64,000 nt of DNA, from NCBI GenBank assembly GCA_029207755.1, contig JARCOQ010000009.1, positions 35,114,914 through 35,178,913 on the forward strand, read 5' to 3'. A program made the translations under genes and the position numbers. This document shows positions 1-13,898 of the stretch, piece by piece. The DNA comes from Chamaea fasciata (lineage: Eukaryota; Chordata; Aves; Passeriformes; Sylviidae). The notes beneath the pieces were generated by a model, which saw only the letters and a list, made by a program, of their open reading frames with translations, made no database searches and was not told where the DNA came from. Each line of letters begins with the position of its first letter. Position 1 is the stretch's first letter.

Positions 1-654
1 GGTCAATTAGAGATGATGGTAATGCCTCCGTGATAAAAGATTTAAGAAGAAAAGCAGCTGGAAAAGGCTGTAATCCACTGGAAAACCCGGTGGAGAAAAG
101 GGCCCTGCTCCCAGGCTGGAGCAGCCTGTGCTTGGAGGACTGCACCCCGTGGACGAGTGACCCACGCCGCAGCAGTTCAGGGAGGACTGTGTGCCTGTGG
201 GACTCATGTTGCAGCAGGTATGGTAGGATAGCTGCTCATGAGATTTGGACCCACTCTGGAGAAGTTCACGGAGAACTGTCTCCTGTGGGAGGGACCCCAT
301 GGTCTCACAGGGGAAGATTCCTCTCCCTGAGCCAAACAGAAGAAAACCTGGGGTGATGAACTGACTGAAACCCCCACACCCTGTCCCCTGTTCTGTCGGT
401 GGGAAGGAGGGAGCGGCTGGGGGGAAGAAAAGGTGTTTTTTAAGGGCTTATTTTATATCTCATTATTCTCCTCTGATTTTGTTAGGAATAAACTCACTTT
501 GTACCTGCCCTTGGAGTGTTTCCTCCCACTCCTTATCTCAATTCATGAATCCCTTGTTAATTTTCTTTTCCCTCCTCTGCCCAGCTGTGGCAGGGGAGGG
601 CTAGTGAGCCGCTTTCGTGGGCACCTGGTGTTCGGCCAGTGTCAAACCACGACA
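1..654 (+). mobile_element. Avian endogenous retrovirus LTR, 3' part, cut by window start
   Basis: This is the promoter-to-end part of a long terminal repeat read on the plus strand. A TATA-like stretch is at 32-40, a polyadenylation hexamer AATAAA at 487-492, and the element ends in CA at 654. Its last 80 bases are the reverse complement of the start of the element at 50158, and most of the rest also matches that element, so the two are copies of one family. Relative to that copy it lacks about 330 bp just after the TATA-like region and lacks the inner insertion at 50488-51215. No open reading frame of viral type is present. The 5' end, and any duplication at the insertion site, lie outside the window. 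The assignment to a songbird ERV LTR is from memory of the family. Confidence 0.72.
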
Positions 655-3600
655 AGAGTAGAGGAATAACAACCTATCACACTTCAGAACGGCCCACTAG
701 GTTAAAATGCAGATCTGGAAAAGCAAGGAAAAGTGATTCTGGTCTTGCTTTCCACAAGGACAGCCCTCCTGGGGTGCAATCTGCTGCATTCGCACGGATG
801 GAGTGGCTCGGGATGCCGCAGGATGCACCTACTCCACCGCAGCTGCCAGAGCTGGAGCAGGCTGGTCACGGCTAAATGACCAGCACCTTCTGGGGAAGGT
901 GTTCACAATTCACTGTGTCAGCTCTGGATGAGCAAAGCAAGATTTATTTGTGTTTTAAAGTCTTTGCTCTAATGAATATATAAAATATGCATGAGTGGCA
1001 GCAGGAAAAGGAGCAGAAAATTTTATTTTTAGGTGAGGAAAGCGGAATGCAATCCCCGAAATATCCTTTTTCTCCCCCAGTATATTTTCTAAATTGAGTC
1101 CTGTCTGGATTACTTAGAGACCAACAGGTCTGTGAAGAAGCAGGGTCAAAGACACATTTTATGTCCAGATACCAGGAAAAAGCTGTATTTTAGGAGTGGC
1201 ATGGAACACAGCCTGTTCCCAAAACCTTCCTGATTTATCGATGGCCTTGATTACCCTTGACAGCAGAGTAGGAGCTTGGGCACAGCTTTACCCCCGTGTG
1301 CTGCTCCCCTGCCACACCACGGGGCGATGGAGAGCAAAAGGTATGAAAACCAGACAGATTATTTAAGTTTTTCTCCCCAAACATTTTCCCAGGCTGAGAA
1401 GTGAACCTGTTTCCTGGTTCAGAAAACCCTTTCTGAACTTTGGCTGCTTGATGCCAGCCAAAGGGTGCTCTGGTGGATCCAGCCTTCCAGACCTTCTCTG
1501 ATTTTGCTGGTTTTCCTCTCCGCTGCCACGATGCATTTTCCTTTCCATGGGCATTGGAATTGTGTTCGGTAAAATGGAACAAATCTGTGGGAATCTGCCT
1601 GGACAGATGCCAAGAGAGTGAGCAGCACCTGCTCCTGGGGGACAAGTCCCTCTAGGGTCCATCTTCCCCGTCAGAGGACATCCATGAAGGTGCTCCATCC
1701 CAGGCAGAGCGTGGCAACTCTTCCATACGGAAACACTTGGAGAGAAGAGGGGGTCAACCCACCATCTGCCCACCCCAGCATCCTTCAGCCAGCTCATTCC
1801 AGGGTTAATCCCCCATCCTAACACCTGCCACCAGCCCCTTTTTTGGGTCCTCTCTCCCCAGAATCCTTGAGTGCTTGGAGCACCCTCCGCACTGCCAGCC
1901 CTCAACCTCAGGCCAGGATTTTTCCTGTCCGTTACTTCTGGGCTGCAAATCCCTCAGTTCCATTAATTCCTAAGTGGCTGGTGCGAGAGCAGAGCCCAGA
2001 AAAGCATTTTCCATGCACCTGGTTGGGCTGGTGATGAGATAATGATTTACAGGGGGTCTGACAGTACCAGAAAGCACGGGCAAAACGAATTCCCTTCATT
2101 TGGCCCCATACAATTGCACTCGTAAGTGCTTATTGCGGTGACAGACAACACTGGGAAAGTGTAATTTTCTTCTGACGAGGGAAAAAAAAAGATAGGGAAG
2201 GAGGAAGGTTAAAAGAAGGTTAGTGAGGAGGGAATGGGAGCCCTGGGGAGAGGGGAGCCAGGAGGGTGGCTGGAGCACAAGCTGTGATGACATCAAAAGT
2301 GCCAGCGAGGCAAAAAGCTCCTCTCCCGAGGAGCCAGGAGGACAGGCAGCCTGACTCTGCCCCATCCACCACCTCGCCAGCCGGGCTAATTAATGTCTCT
2401 GATTTACACTGGGGAGGTGGAAGGTGAGGCCAGCTGGATGGCTTTGCTGGCAACTGAACATCATGGAGAGATAATGCTGGGCAATGGAGCAGGTTAGTTG
2501 AGCGTGACAGGGAACATGCTAAAAAAAAAGCCAAACCACGCACGCTCAGCATATTTAATTTGGGATCTTCACCTGTTTCTGCATTACCAAGCTTTTTCCC
2601 CTCTAAGGGTAAAAAGGATGCTCAGCTGGTCAAGCCCCTGGGGAGGCAACACACACTCCCTTTGCAGAGCGATGCCGAGGGCTCCGAGAGAGCATACGCC
2701 TGAAGAACACCCCAAATCCCACCGAGCTGTCAGCAATCCCAGGGTGCCAGCTGTTTTCCTGTGGCATTTCCCAATCACTGACTCGTTTCCCCCCCCAGCA
2801 TGCAAGCATCCATTCCCACAGCCTGGGGAGGAAAGGCATCTGGCTGGAAGTTTCTCAGGGTTCCACCTGGAGAAGCAATCAAATGGCTTTTACGGCTCTC
2901 CTCCCCTGCCTGGAATATTAAAGCGGGATTTGCCCAGTGGAGCCTGCAAAAGGGCAGGATGAAAACGCGGGTCCACATCTGTACTTTTATGAGCTGTCAC
3001 CAGCGCAGACCATTTCTAAAAAATCCCACATTTGTGCAGCTGAACTCTGGGAGAGCGGCAAGAAGAGGAAGCCTGGATAACCCAAAGGATTAATTTATTG
3101 AGCTGCAGCACGGTGTGGGCACCCAGCACACGAATCACACAAAAATACCCGCGGCCTGGCTCTCTGTCCATCTGGATCCCCCAAGGGCAAATATTTGGGA
3201 TGTCTCCTTTTGTCCCACCAAGGGCCACCACATCCACCCTTCCCCACCTACAGGCCGGTAGAGCTGGAGACAAAAGCGAGGAGCTGGCGAGCAGTTCTGC
3301 TCTCGTGGGCAAATCTGCAGGAAAGGGCATGTCGTCCAATTTGTTCAGGAAACAATAGCAATGTTTGACATGTCATCAGGATTGATGGAGCAGAAATTTA
3401 CATGGGAGAATTCAGTTTTAAACAGCTCCATGGAGCTTCACCGGGTAATGGTTTAGACATTCATCATCCGCCAGACCCACTCAACGACTCCTTAAACTGC
3501 CGGAGATTAACTCTACTCACAGCAGCTTCAGGGAGCACGGCAGGAGGAGTCGCAAGTGCTTAAAGAACCAAGAAGAGCCCTTCGAGGTGGCTCAGATCCC

Positions 3601-4979
3601 CCACGGAGCTCCTGGGACGACAGTCCTCTCTCCAAAACAGTCAGACCAGGATGAGCAGCTGGAAGTTGGTTGCAGGAGCGAGCAGAGAGCATTGGAATGA
3701 TGATCAGGGCTGGCCTGGCTGAAAAGCCAAACCCTTCCCACCTTTCCCTCAGCACGGTGCTGCTGCTGCCGGAGCAGGCCCCAGCTCTGTTTGTTCTCCT
3801 TCGCCCTCTTTGTTTTCCCTCCCTCACATGCACAAAGCAGGAAATAAAAATTGATGGGGAACAAATTGCTTCGGCCAGGAGCTCTCTGCTTAAAAGAGTT
3901 GTGGCAGGAAAGCAATTACAGGATGTCAAAAAGCTGTCAGGCTACTGGAGTGACCGGGCAGAGCCTTGTCCCTGCCTGCTCCCCTGGCTTGCTCCAGCAA
4001 GATGCCTGTGGCTTGGGAAAGCAAACAGAAGGAGGATTCCCACCTGCTTCCAAGGTTTTTTATTTGGTTTTCTAGGAAAGTGAGGCATATGTAGTTGCTG
4101 CTTGGGGCTGGCTGGGCAGACACGGGCTACTCAGTCTGTGGTGCAGGAATTCCAGGGTGGGGAGCCATGCCCTGGCCTCCTACTGATTTTCAGAGCCACC
4201 AAAACCTGCATGTATTAAGCAGGCAGCCATCCAAACATCCCTTCCTCAAGGCAACCTCAGGTCCCAGGGGAATAACAGCTAACTGCTGGTAGCCACTGGG
4301 ATTGGGATTTGATTTGTGATTTGCAGGAGACAAATGTGAAGGGCCAAGGGCTTCCATGAAATGCAATCACTGGGCTGTGAAAGCCAAACGGAAAACCGAT
4401 GGAAAACCTACTTAAAGTTATTATGGAATGACTTTAGTGGGAAAACAGATCTTTTGTCAGCATTGTCTGGCCCGGCCGTGTTCTCTCCCAGGCTTTTAGA
4501 GGGAGGCTGCCTGGCGGGAGGCAGCAATCAGGGGTGAGCAGAACCGCTGGCTGGCCGGCACTGGAGCCCAGTGGCTCCAGTGATTAGCTGGGAAGGAGGG
4601 AGTGGGGAATCAAGGCAATGCTGGGCTACCACCGCCTCCCCAGCAGCTCCAAACCCTGCCCAGAGCCAGGCAGTTCAATCGGCGCTAATGACCCCAGAGG
4701 GCTGCACTGAACCTGCCTAAAGGGGGAAAAATAGTCAATCAACCCCCCTGGGAACGGCAGAGCTTTTCCCCACCTCTTGTGCCAGCCACCAGGGAAAACA
4801 AGAGCCTTCCTGATTGTGTTTTATAACAGCAGCCCCTGCAACATCAGCTCCACACAGGCAAGGTTAACACTTGCCTGGGCAGCCGTGATTTAGCGGGCAG
4901 TGATTTACTGTAGCCAGGCTGCTGGAATGGCTGGAGACCAGGCTTTGGAACACCACGTGACAAAAGATGGCCCAGAAGT

Positions 4980-5240
4980 GAGATAAACGGGCTTTTTTCC
5001 AGCGTGGGTTTTCACTGGTGGCACCCAAGACCATTTAAATGCCCACAGGTTTCACTGGAGCTGGGTGCCCACTAATGAACCGCATTGATTTCAGGTTCTG
5101 CTGTTGTCCGCCTAAATGGCAAGTGGCCCATCTCAGCAATTAAATAACCCCACAGCTGCCCAGCTTGACATCTCAATCACTTCGCTGTTGGGTCTCTAAT
5201 GAATTTTACAGCCCAGCAAAATGGAAGAAATTAAGGTCAA
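4980..5240. other. Candidate conserved intronic element, TAAT-rich
   Basis: This is unique-looking sequence between recognisable repeats, with several homeodomain-type cores (TAATGA and AATTAAAT types) and a TTTAAAT run. It has no open frame of note. The idea that it is regulatory is inference from base composition only. Confidence 0.15.
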
Positions 5241-8200
5241 AGTCTGGTGCAAGAAATATAAATTCTCAGTGATGGCTGAAGTGTTTGCGAGAGCTCTGGG
5301 AAGCTGACCATGCCACCCACCATCTGCGGCTGCACCTCACCCAGGTGAGAGGCCCAGCAGGAGAAGGAGGGGTAAAAACAAAGGAGGAAATGTGCTGAAC
5401 AGGTCCTTGCCACGAGATGGACATCAACATTTTTCATCCCAGCCTGGAGAAAGGGAATGGCAGAACTCAACTGATTTGCACATCTAATGGCCCCCAATGC
5501 CCAGTTCAGGGAAAGGACCTTCCTCTTCACACACCAACCTCAGCACGTCAGCAGCACCAGGGGCAGCTCAAGGTCATCTGTCCAGGGGTGACACTGTCCG
5601 TGTCACAGCGTCACTCAGCCAACAGCACCCCTGGGTGATGATTCCCATGGAAGCTTGAGGAAACACAGCCTTGGATGCTTTGGGAGAGACGTGGGGGCTG
5701 AGGGCAGCTTTGAAAACAGATTAAAATCTCGGGAGTGTTGGCTCTATAGGAACATTGCTGGTGTAAAAGCATGAGGAGTCTGGGAGAGGATGTATCAAGG
5801 TGAAGACAGTGATGGCCCTAAAGGGACTGCTGAGAAGGAGGTGTGAGGCCAGGGTGTTCACACTGCAAAGAGCACCACCTTGGGAAAAATTCTTCCTTGA
5901 ACTCCCAGCCACATCCCAAATCACCAGGCAAGCCAGGAGCAAAGGAAAACCACCCAACCCCATCTCCTACTGGGAACACTGGGAGGCATGGCGGGGGATC
6001 CTGCTGCCTGGCTTGTGCTTCACAGGATGCAATTTGGACAGGAGCGGGGCTGCGTTTGGTCCCTGATTTTCTTTTCCCTCTCATGGGCTGAGTTGTTGCG
6101 TTTTTTTCCTTTTTTTTCTTGGTTGGGCAGGGGGAAGGGGCCAGCCTGTGATTTTGTTTTGTTTTCCCACCTCTGTGCTCTTGCTGTGCATTTTTCCTGA
6201 CAGCTCCATCAGGACAGGGAGCGGCTGCACAAGCTGCAATAAGTGTCTCTCTCTCTCCTCAGCGCTCAGGCTGTCATGATTCCTATTCCACCCCATTTCG
6301 GTCTCACGGATTGATATTTAGATTTAAGAGATAAACACAGCCAAAGAGCACTGGGCCCTGACAGAAAGACGAGGACTTCAGATCTGTCAATCACGCCTGG
6401 TAACTCCCTCCTCCCCTTCCCTTTATTTACAGAGCTGGCTTGATAAGAATATTTAACGGGAACAAGGAGTGCAAACGTATTTTTATACTTGTGAAAACCC
6501 AAGGAGCACGCAGGAAGAAGACAAGCCATTCATGTTTAACTTTCCAGGCAATTTGGAATCATCTGCTTTGATTATTTAACTCTTTACTGTTTCGTGTGTT
6601 TGCAGTTTTCCTCTCCTCTTGCAGATAAAGGATTCAATTTTCTTTTAAGCGGCAGGGAAATTGGAAGAGATTTTGTTCTGTTTAAGCACAGCTGGAGATA
6701 GAGCACTGGGGAGGGGGGGATTGAGAACAACTGGATCAATTAAGATGCTGACAGGGAGGGAGAGCTGTGTGGCCCACGGGTGGGGAGAAGGGCTGAAAGA
6801 AGGGACAAAGTCTAGGCTTGGAGGGCATCAGAAACATCCAGCTGAGAGCTCTCCAGCCTCCATGAGCTGCTGCTGAGCCATGCTTTCATATTCCCACCAG
6901 TGCCCTCTGAATGCCCTCCTGCTTTCTTAGATCCTCTCTGCATGTCTGAGCCTCTGCAACACCCAGCTTGTCCCTGACATTTGGCTGGCAGTCCTCAGTT
7001 ACTGCCACCCTGTCCATTCCTCCTCTGCAGCAAGGACTTTCCACGGATTTTCTCATTCACATAAAGCAGAAGGAAAGGAGGAGGCTGCCCTGGGAGTCCT
7101 CCCAGTGTTTCCCCATTTTGTACTTCCATAACCCATATGAGAAGGTAGAGGAGGTGCAAGTTACTCCAAATGTAGGGGAGGCAGGTGACTCCCTGCAGAG
7201 TAGGACACAAACTCAACCCCCCGAGCAAAATGTAGAGGGTCAGCCAGTTGAAAAAGGTTGAGAAGCCCTGTGCTGTCGTGACGGTGGCATCCCTGCCGAC
7301 CACCGTGAGATGATGGGCTGCACCAGTCTCTGGTCCTAATGCTGGGGGAGCACCCCCGGTGCCACCAAAGGGACAGAGGACGGTTTATCCCACACTGACG
7401 GCCCATGGAAGAGAGCCTAGATGCCTTTTTATCCATCCATTGATTTGCAAGGCATTTCCCCACCACACTCCCGGCCTTCAACGGCTGTGTCCTTATTCCA
7501 TGCGACCTCCCCAAAATCAGGAGCTGTGTAGGTTTTCCCTGGAGCCTGGTCCACAGGTCACCATCGCCATGTGAGAGAGAAACACAGCTCAGGGCGAGCC
7601 CCTCACCCACCAGCACCTCAGAGCTGCAGCCTCCACTACTGCCTTTGATCTCCAACTGCTTCTGCCCCTCTGCATTCATTTGTTCTCCAAGGAAAAGGGA
7701 AAGAAAAGCTTTGAAGATCCCCAAGAAACAACGGCCAACAAGATGGTTGGGGGATGGAGAGTGCCCTTGGCCAAAGGGATGGCGGGATGCAGGGTGGGGT
7801 GAGTCCTGAAGGGAGCCAGAAGAACCTCCAAAGGCTTGCAAAGCCTCAGTCCACCCACATCAGGACTTAGACTTGGACAAATCCAGAGGGATGCAACTCT
7901 CTGGGCATCCCACAGTTGCTCTGGGATGGCTACAAAGCAGCACTATGGGATGTGGGAGTGCCGTGACAGGATGCGGGAGCCTACAGACCATGGCATTCCC
8001 TGCCAAACTCAAAGGCTGATTGGGAAAGTGATTTGCATCCTAAACAGCTGTTTATTGATGTCTGCAACTCTCTTTGCCAGTGTGGGAAAAGTACACTATT
8101 ACTTTCTTGTTGACTGGCATTTACAGCTGGCTGGAAAGAAGGGGAAAGAAAATCAGGCCGGGATTGATTTTCCTATCCCCGACACGAGGCCAATGAGAGA

Positions 8201-8877
8201 TCGAAGCAGCAGAAGAAAACTGACAGCTGGGTGGTAAAGGAGAGGAACTTTGCCAACCAAATTAAAGGTTGATTTAATGAGGAGAGTAATGGAAGGTTAA
8301 TTAGCACATTTACTTCATTAGGTTCTTACTAACAAGGCTTCTCCCGAGGAAGTGCAGCAGCAGGGAGGGGGAAGATGAGAATCCACGTGAATGGATGTGC
8401 TGGGGATGATGTTCAGGGAGGGGAGAACCCATGGAGGGTAGGAGGAAGGGACTGGCCAGGAATGTAAACCCGTAGGTGTACGTATGTATTGAACACACAC
8501 ACATACATAAGAACACGCAGGCTAATGCATTTGTCAAAAACACAGGATGACCATCTCCTCACCTCCTCCATCAAATAATCTGAAACTTTTAATCCAGATT
8601 TTGTTAAAAAACAGGAAAAGTATTGGGGATTTTACACACAAGACTGCCTTAGAGATTCAGGTTATCAAGCACTGAGGGGACATGGTGCTTATTTTACCTG
8701 CCTTGCCACATATCAAAAGATACAGAGAATCATTCCTGTGCTGAAATCGATGCCTGCTGGTTGAATCAGGTACCACAGTTTATAATCTGAGGTCTGCTGG
8801 AGATGCTCACACTGTTTCTGACGGTGTCCGAAAGATAACTCTGGAAAGCCCACCAGCAGCTTGCCCAGAAGTATTTT

Positions 8878-8910
8878 GTGTGAGTATCTGTGTGTGTGTG
8901 AGTGTCTGCG
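8878..8910. repeat. Imperfect TG microsatellite
   Basis: A short run of TG dinucleotides is interrupted by AG and TC steps. A related imperfect CA run lies at about 8492-8510. Neither is long enough to suggest more than ordinary slippage. Confidence 0.6.
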
Positions 8911-10262
8911 TATTTAAAGCTCTGAAAAGTCTCCACAGCCATTTCAGACTCCTTGAGGGTGGTTGCTGTGAGGAGAAAAGCAGCCCCACCCCAGAGCAAA
9001 GGTGTTTCAGGGCAAGGAGGACACCAAGGCAAGGCAGAGCACATCACCTCACAGAAATTTGGGAGGAGGATATCCCACAGAGAAGGGAGTCATTAACTCA
9101 GCAAGGATTTGGGACAAATAGCTACACAAAGCATCCCAGAGAGGTGCTGATGTGGTTTCCAAAGCATGGCTCATCTATCTAATCCATGCCTGACCCGGCT
9201 GGAGTCAGGAAGAGCTGGCAGGAAAGGATCAGGAACAGCAGGGGCTAATGCCTGCTGGGAGATGCTTGTGTGGGGCTTGAAGGAGGCCAAGTGGGCGATT
9301 TGTTCCCTGCAAGCCCCTCCATGCCTCCCTGTCCTAATCTCAGCCATCTTCCACGGTGAGATAGCAGGAAGGGGGCCGGCAGCCCAGCCTGCTGCTGCTT
9401 GCCAGCCTTGATGGAGCCCACAGCCACTGATCCCAGCCTGTGCAGCCAAGCCAGACCGGGGCAAATAAAGTGGCGAGGAGGGATCACAGAGCTAGGATTA
9501 CTTTCCACACTCCCCTGGAGAACCATTTTTCTCCAGACACTTCAAGGCAAATCAAATGCATTGTCGTGTTAAAAACAAGTTACTCTTGGTTTGTTTGGGC
9601 TTTAATGATTTTGGTTATCGGAGCTTTTCAGGAGGACTTTGCTGTGCAGATGTGTAGAGAAAGAGGAGCTTAAGGAGATCTCCCGCCCCTTAATTCCCAC
9701 CTCCTGCTGGGTCGTCTTAGGCCCCTTCCCCATTCTCCAGGTCTGGCAAATACATCAGCAACTGGGGCACAGCTTTTGGAGGCCCCTGGGAGCTGCTGGC
9801 AAAGCAGCAGTGTCCAAAGGTGGGTTTGGAGGGGCACTGTGCTCTCTGCTGTCACACTCCGCAGCCTTGCAGTGAGGCAGGACCCCGAGATGCCACGGGC
9901 TCAGTGTGAACACAGGCTCACACCTTCCCTGAGCTTCCCAGCCAAGCACCACCCCAGGGACAGGAGGGGATGATGGGCTAAACTAACCTCTCCTCTCCCT
10001 GCTATGCTGGAAGGAGCTCACTGGAAGCTGGGCTGGGTCTGGGTGCCCTCAGAAGCAACACCATGGGCACAGAGCCCCCCAGCCTTTCCTTTCTTCTCCT
10101 GTCCCAGCTGAGATGCTAAAGGAGGGCTTGCGAAGCAGTGGCACTACCCCCAGCTGCTGGCAATGAGGAGCCTAGAGCAGGATGGAGAGTGGTAACAGGC
10201 TTCTCCTGCCTCTGGACTCAAGAACCTAAGGATTAGCAGGTGTCCCTGCCCACAGCAGTGGA

Positions 10263-10320
10263 GCTGGAATTAGAAGACCTTTAAGGTCCCTGCCAACCTA
10301 AAGTGTTCTATGACTCTGAT
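10263..10320 (+). mobile_element. CR1 LINE 3'-end fragment
   Basis: This is a short piece of the CR1 tail in sense orientation. It has the 'acctttaaggtccc' block followed by a degenerate form of the terminal 'ttctatgactct' repeat. It is a 5'-truncated relic, as is usual for CR1. Confidence 0.6.
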
Positions 10321-11070
10321 CATGGCTCCGGCTGGACACAGCCGTTCATCCCCCCAGCATGGTCCTTCTCCAGAGCTTCCTATCCCAGAGCCCCACATCC
10401 TCTGCCCCGAGCCAGAGCAGGCACCACACCTCATCACCTCTCCAGGGTCCATCCTTCCAGCCTGCTCCCATTAGGAGCCGGCACCCATCCAAAGCCACTG
10501 GCCACCAGGCAGGCAGGACCTGGCAGGGGTGTCAGAGCCCCAGTTAATTCAGGGTGCAGTGTATGTTCTTGCTGCCTCGTTCCTGGAAGGCATGCAGTTA
10601 TACTGGTTGCCTGCTTGCTCAAGAAGTGTGAAATTCTTTCTCTGACCTTTTCTGTTATGTTATTAAAAGGCTTCATGGCCAGTTGTTTCAGAAAAAAAAA
10701 TAGTATTTCAATATCTGCTGGTAGCTGGGGCAGAACTGGCCCATCTCTTCAGGATGAGCTCTGCTCACCTCCTGCTTCACAGAAGGTGTTTGCTGCTGTG
10801 TGGGACCCCCAAGCTTTTCCAGCCTGCCTTTTCCTGGCACAGCAGAGTCTGGGGCAGGGAAAAAATGAAGTTTGCATTGGGAGAGGCCTCTAACAACTGC
10901 AGAGCCCTGGACAGGCTGCTTGTCCTTCAGTTGTCATGGATGTGCAATGAACATGTAACTCCCAACAGCCACAATATATGTGACCTTTGGCTGAAGTAAG
11001 GAGCCTTTCACACTAGTCTCTGCAAAACCAGGAATCTCTGGCCTAAGGGGCTTATCACATGTGGAAACAA

Positions 11071-11475
11071 TCATGGAATCATTAAGGCTAGAAATGGCCT
11101 CTGAGATCATCGAGTCCAACCATGAACCCAGCACTGCCAAGCTCACCATGCACCCACACTTATGTGGTTTTTGAACATTTCCAAGGATGGTGACTCCACC
11201 ACTGCCCTGGGCAGCCTGTTCCAATGCCTGACCACCCTTTTTACTGAAGAAACTTTTCCTAATATCCAATGTAAACCTCCCCTGGCACAACTTGAAGCTG
11301 TTCCCTCTTGTCCTGTCCCTGTTCCCTGGGAGCAGAGCCTGACCCCCACTGCCTTCCCCCTCCTGTCAGGGAGTTGTGCAGAGCCAGAAGGTCCCCCTGG
11401 AGCCTCCTTTCCTCCTGGCTGAGCCCTTTTCCCAGCTCTCTCAGCTTGTCCTCATGCTCCAAGAGCACAGAGGCA
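11071..11475 (-). mobile_element. CR1 LINE 3'-end fragment, antisense to plus strand
   Basis: About 400 bp of CR1 tail in reverse orientation. It starts with the degenerate terminal repeat (tcatggaatcat) and continues through the reverse complement of the block normally read as 'ggaacaggctgcccagggaa'. A 68-residue open frame on the minus strand (11143-11349), with RLPRAVVESPS-like residues, is the remnant of the CR1 tail and not a host gene. Confidence 0.85.
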
Positions 11476-13898
11476 GGAGAGAAGGCTGCCTTTGGGCACA
11501 ATGTGGGCTCCCTGTACAGGGCAGGAGCTGCTTCCCATGGGGCCTGGCCTCTTCAGGTGTTCTTGTGCAAGCAAATGACCACCTCAATCTCAACAATAAA
11601 TGCCTTTCAGGGACAGAAGTAAACAGATGGATAGATGGACAGGGAGATGGAGGGAATGCTAAGCAGAGAGCAAACAAAATCTTAGAGAGTGGACAAGGTT
11701 GCACCCTGCCAGGGAAGCAGCTGAGGTTTGACCAGGAATCCACGGATCTGAGCCCACTCATCCCTGGGCAAAAAGGGAAAGAGGAAGGGAGCAGGCAGCA
11801 GCTCTGGGTCCCGGCTGGCTGCCTGCACTCAGGGTTGTTTTACAGTTGATTTATACGTGTAACAGGCAATGTTTCTCTGCTGTCACTGACATTAGGAGCT
11901 GAAATGCTGCAGAAACAAATGGCCATTTGTCACTGCAAATGAAGTATACTTGCTCTTTCCCTTTGCCTTTCCCTTTCAGCTGGCCATGCTGAGGGCAGTC
12001 TGGAGAAGGTGGCATTGAGGAGAGCCTTTCCCCTCACCTACACACAGCCCACAAGCCACAGCCAAGGTGGGAGATCCAGGAAGCACTCACTGGGAGATGG
12101 GCAAACAGCCCAGAGGCTTTTGGGCTGCTAGGAGCAACTTGTCCTCCTTCCCCAGGATGCTGGCCTGGGCAGAAGATCAGCAACCTCCCCTTACCTCAGC
12201 TCCCATGGTTTTAGCTGCTCGTCTCCCTGCCAGGAAGGTGCTGCAGGCACTGCTCTGTCCTGCCAGCTCTGCCTGGCCATCTCCAGCAGCAGCTGGCACG
12301 AAGCCTCCTGCCACCCTTCAGCAACTACTCACTCAGCCCACGCACCCCCCTGTTCATCCCTGTTCATCCATTTCCTTGACCCCACAGGCCACCTGATTTA
12401 TCCTTAGCACCCTGAACCCCATTGTCTCTTCAAACGTGCACTTATTTGCACAAATGAGCACAAAAAGAGGGGAGCCAACAAAAGTGCCCTTCCATGAGGA
12501 TGCAGCCATCAAAGAAGTGGGCATGCCATGTGGCCGGCCAGGCTTTCTCCAAAACTCCATCCCTAGCCCCTGTGTGTGAATATCCAGGAATATTCTCGAG
12601 CAAGTGGGAAAGAAGGAAGAAAAGGAGAGGATGAATTTATTAGCAACAAAAGCAGACCTTTTTGTCTGCAGCACGTGGGACAGGTGGGGAAATGTGGTGT
12701 GACCAGAGGGCTGCAGCTCAAAGGCAAGCGGCCGCAGCAGGAGGAGCTGGTACTTTATGAGGGTTGTTAAAAGTTTGGGATCAGCTGGGAGGGCAATTTG
12801 GATTTCAGTGCTAATTGCATCCATTCTGATTTATCATAGAAGATTCAACTCCTGGCATTTTGTGTTCACTCTGAAATGCTGGCATAGCTGGAAGTTGGGG
12901 AAAGAGGAGATGCAGTAACAATCTCATTGTTTAGTGTCTGACAGCCTGACTAGCTAAACATCTGCTTGAAATATTAATAACTGTCAGATGGGAACAGCTT
13001 GGGGGCTCTATACAGTTTCACACCATCTGTTTGTAAAGTACACACACTTACACACAGCCACATACACCCAACTCTTTTGTCCGGGCTTTTATCCTCTTGA
13101 GTTGGCATTCCTGCATGCATGGGAGACCAGGGGCTGTGTCTTGGGAGAGCAGGGGGACAAGGAGAGGGCAGGAGGGCAGCTGGAGCAAATTCATTGGAGA
13201 GTGAGCCAAGCAAACTCATTCATGACTAATGGTAGTAGCAGTAACACACCCAAAGTGTAGCAGGGGCCTTGGTGCTCCCTGCTGTGATATTCCCCATCCC
13301 AGAGGAGCTTTGATGCCTCTTCCAATGATATTTCAGCACAGGGTTTTGTTGTGGTTCTTGCTGTGCCTCACACTGGCACTGCTCTCATGAACCAGGAAAT
13401 GAGTCTTCTCCATGAGGATTCCAACCAACCCACAGAAGAGCCCTATGGAAATGCCCCCTGCTATCACCACCACCTCTGCCTGCCTCTGTTCTGCTGCCAG
13501 CCATGCAATACCACGCACTGCTAAACAGAGCCATTCCCCTCCTTTTCTGTCCTTCGCCCTTTTAACAGCGTGACCGACCTCGGTTTGGTTGAGGAAGATG
13601 ATGCTTCCAAAGAGGGCAGTGGGAAAAGCCACACCAGGGGCACCGTGACCACTGGGATCGGTATCTGCAGATGAAATGCAGCACAGGACTCCCCCTGAAC
13701 CCCTGGTGTGGCAGGAAACACACCTTCCAGAGAACAGGAAAGGTCAGGACATCTGCTCCAAAAGCCCACGAGAAGTCCACACCCTGCCACCAGCATCTCC
13801 CAATGCTCCCTTCCCAGGCTAGTCCTTGGCGAGGGACACCACAGAACCCACACACGTGCCAAGGACTTGGCAAAGGGAGCTGGCATGCTCCTACTCAC

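Larger units (their letters stand above)
655..13898 (-). other. CDH23: CDH23 intron following the EC4/EC5 exon (5' part)
   Basis: This is the beginning of an intron that starts at the donor at 13898-13897 and runs out of the window, so it is longer than 13.2 kb even without the LTR at 1-654. I looked for the next CDH23 exon (the EC5 calcium-binding segment after the first strand) and did not see it. The open frames here lack cadherin motifs and look like chance frames. The interval contains two CR1 fragments (10263-10320 and 11071-11475) and an imperfect TG-rich run near 8878-8910. A TAAT-rich stretch at about 4980-5240 has no recognisable repeat. Otherwise I see nothing. Confidence 0.8.

Noticed and set aside
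11143..11349. 68-codon minus-strand frame with RLPRAVVESPS-type residues
   Set aside because: It is the remnant of the CR1 tail; the same residues recur in other CR1 copies in the window.
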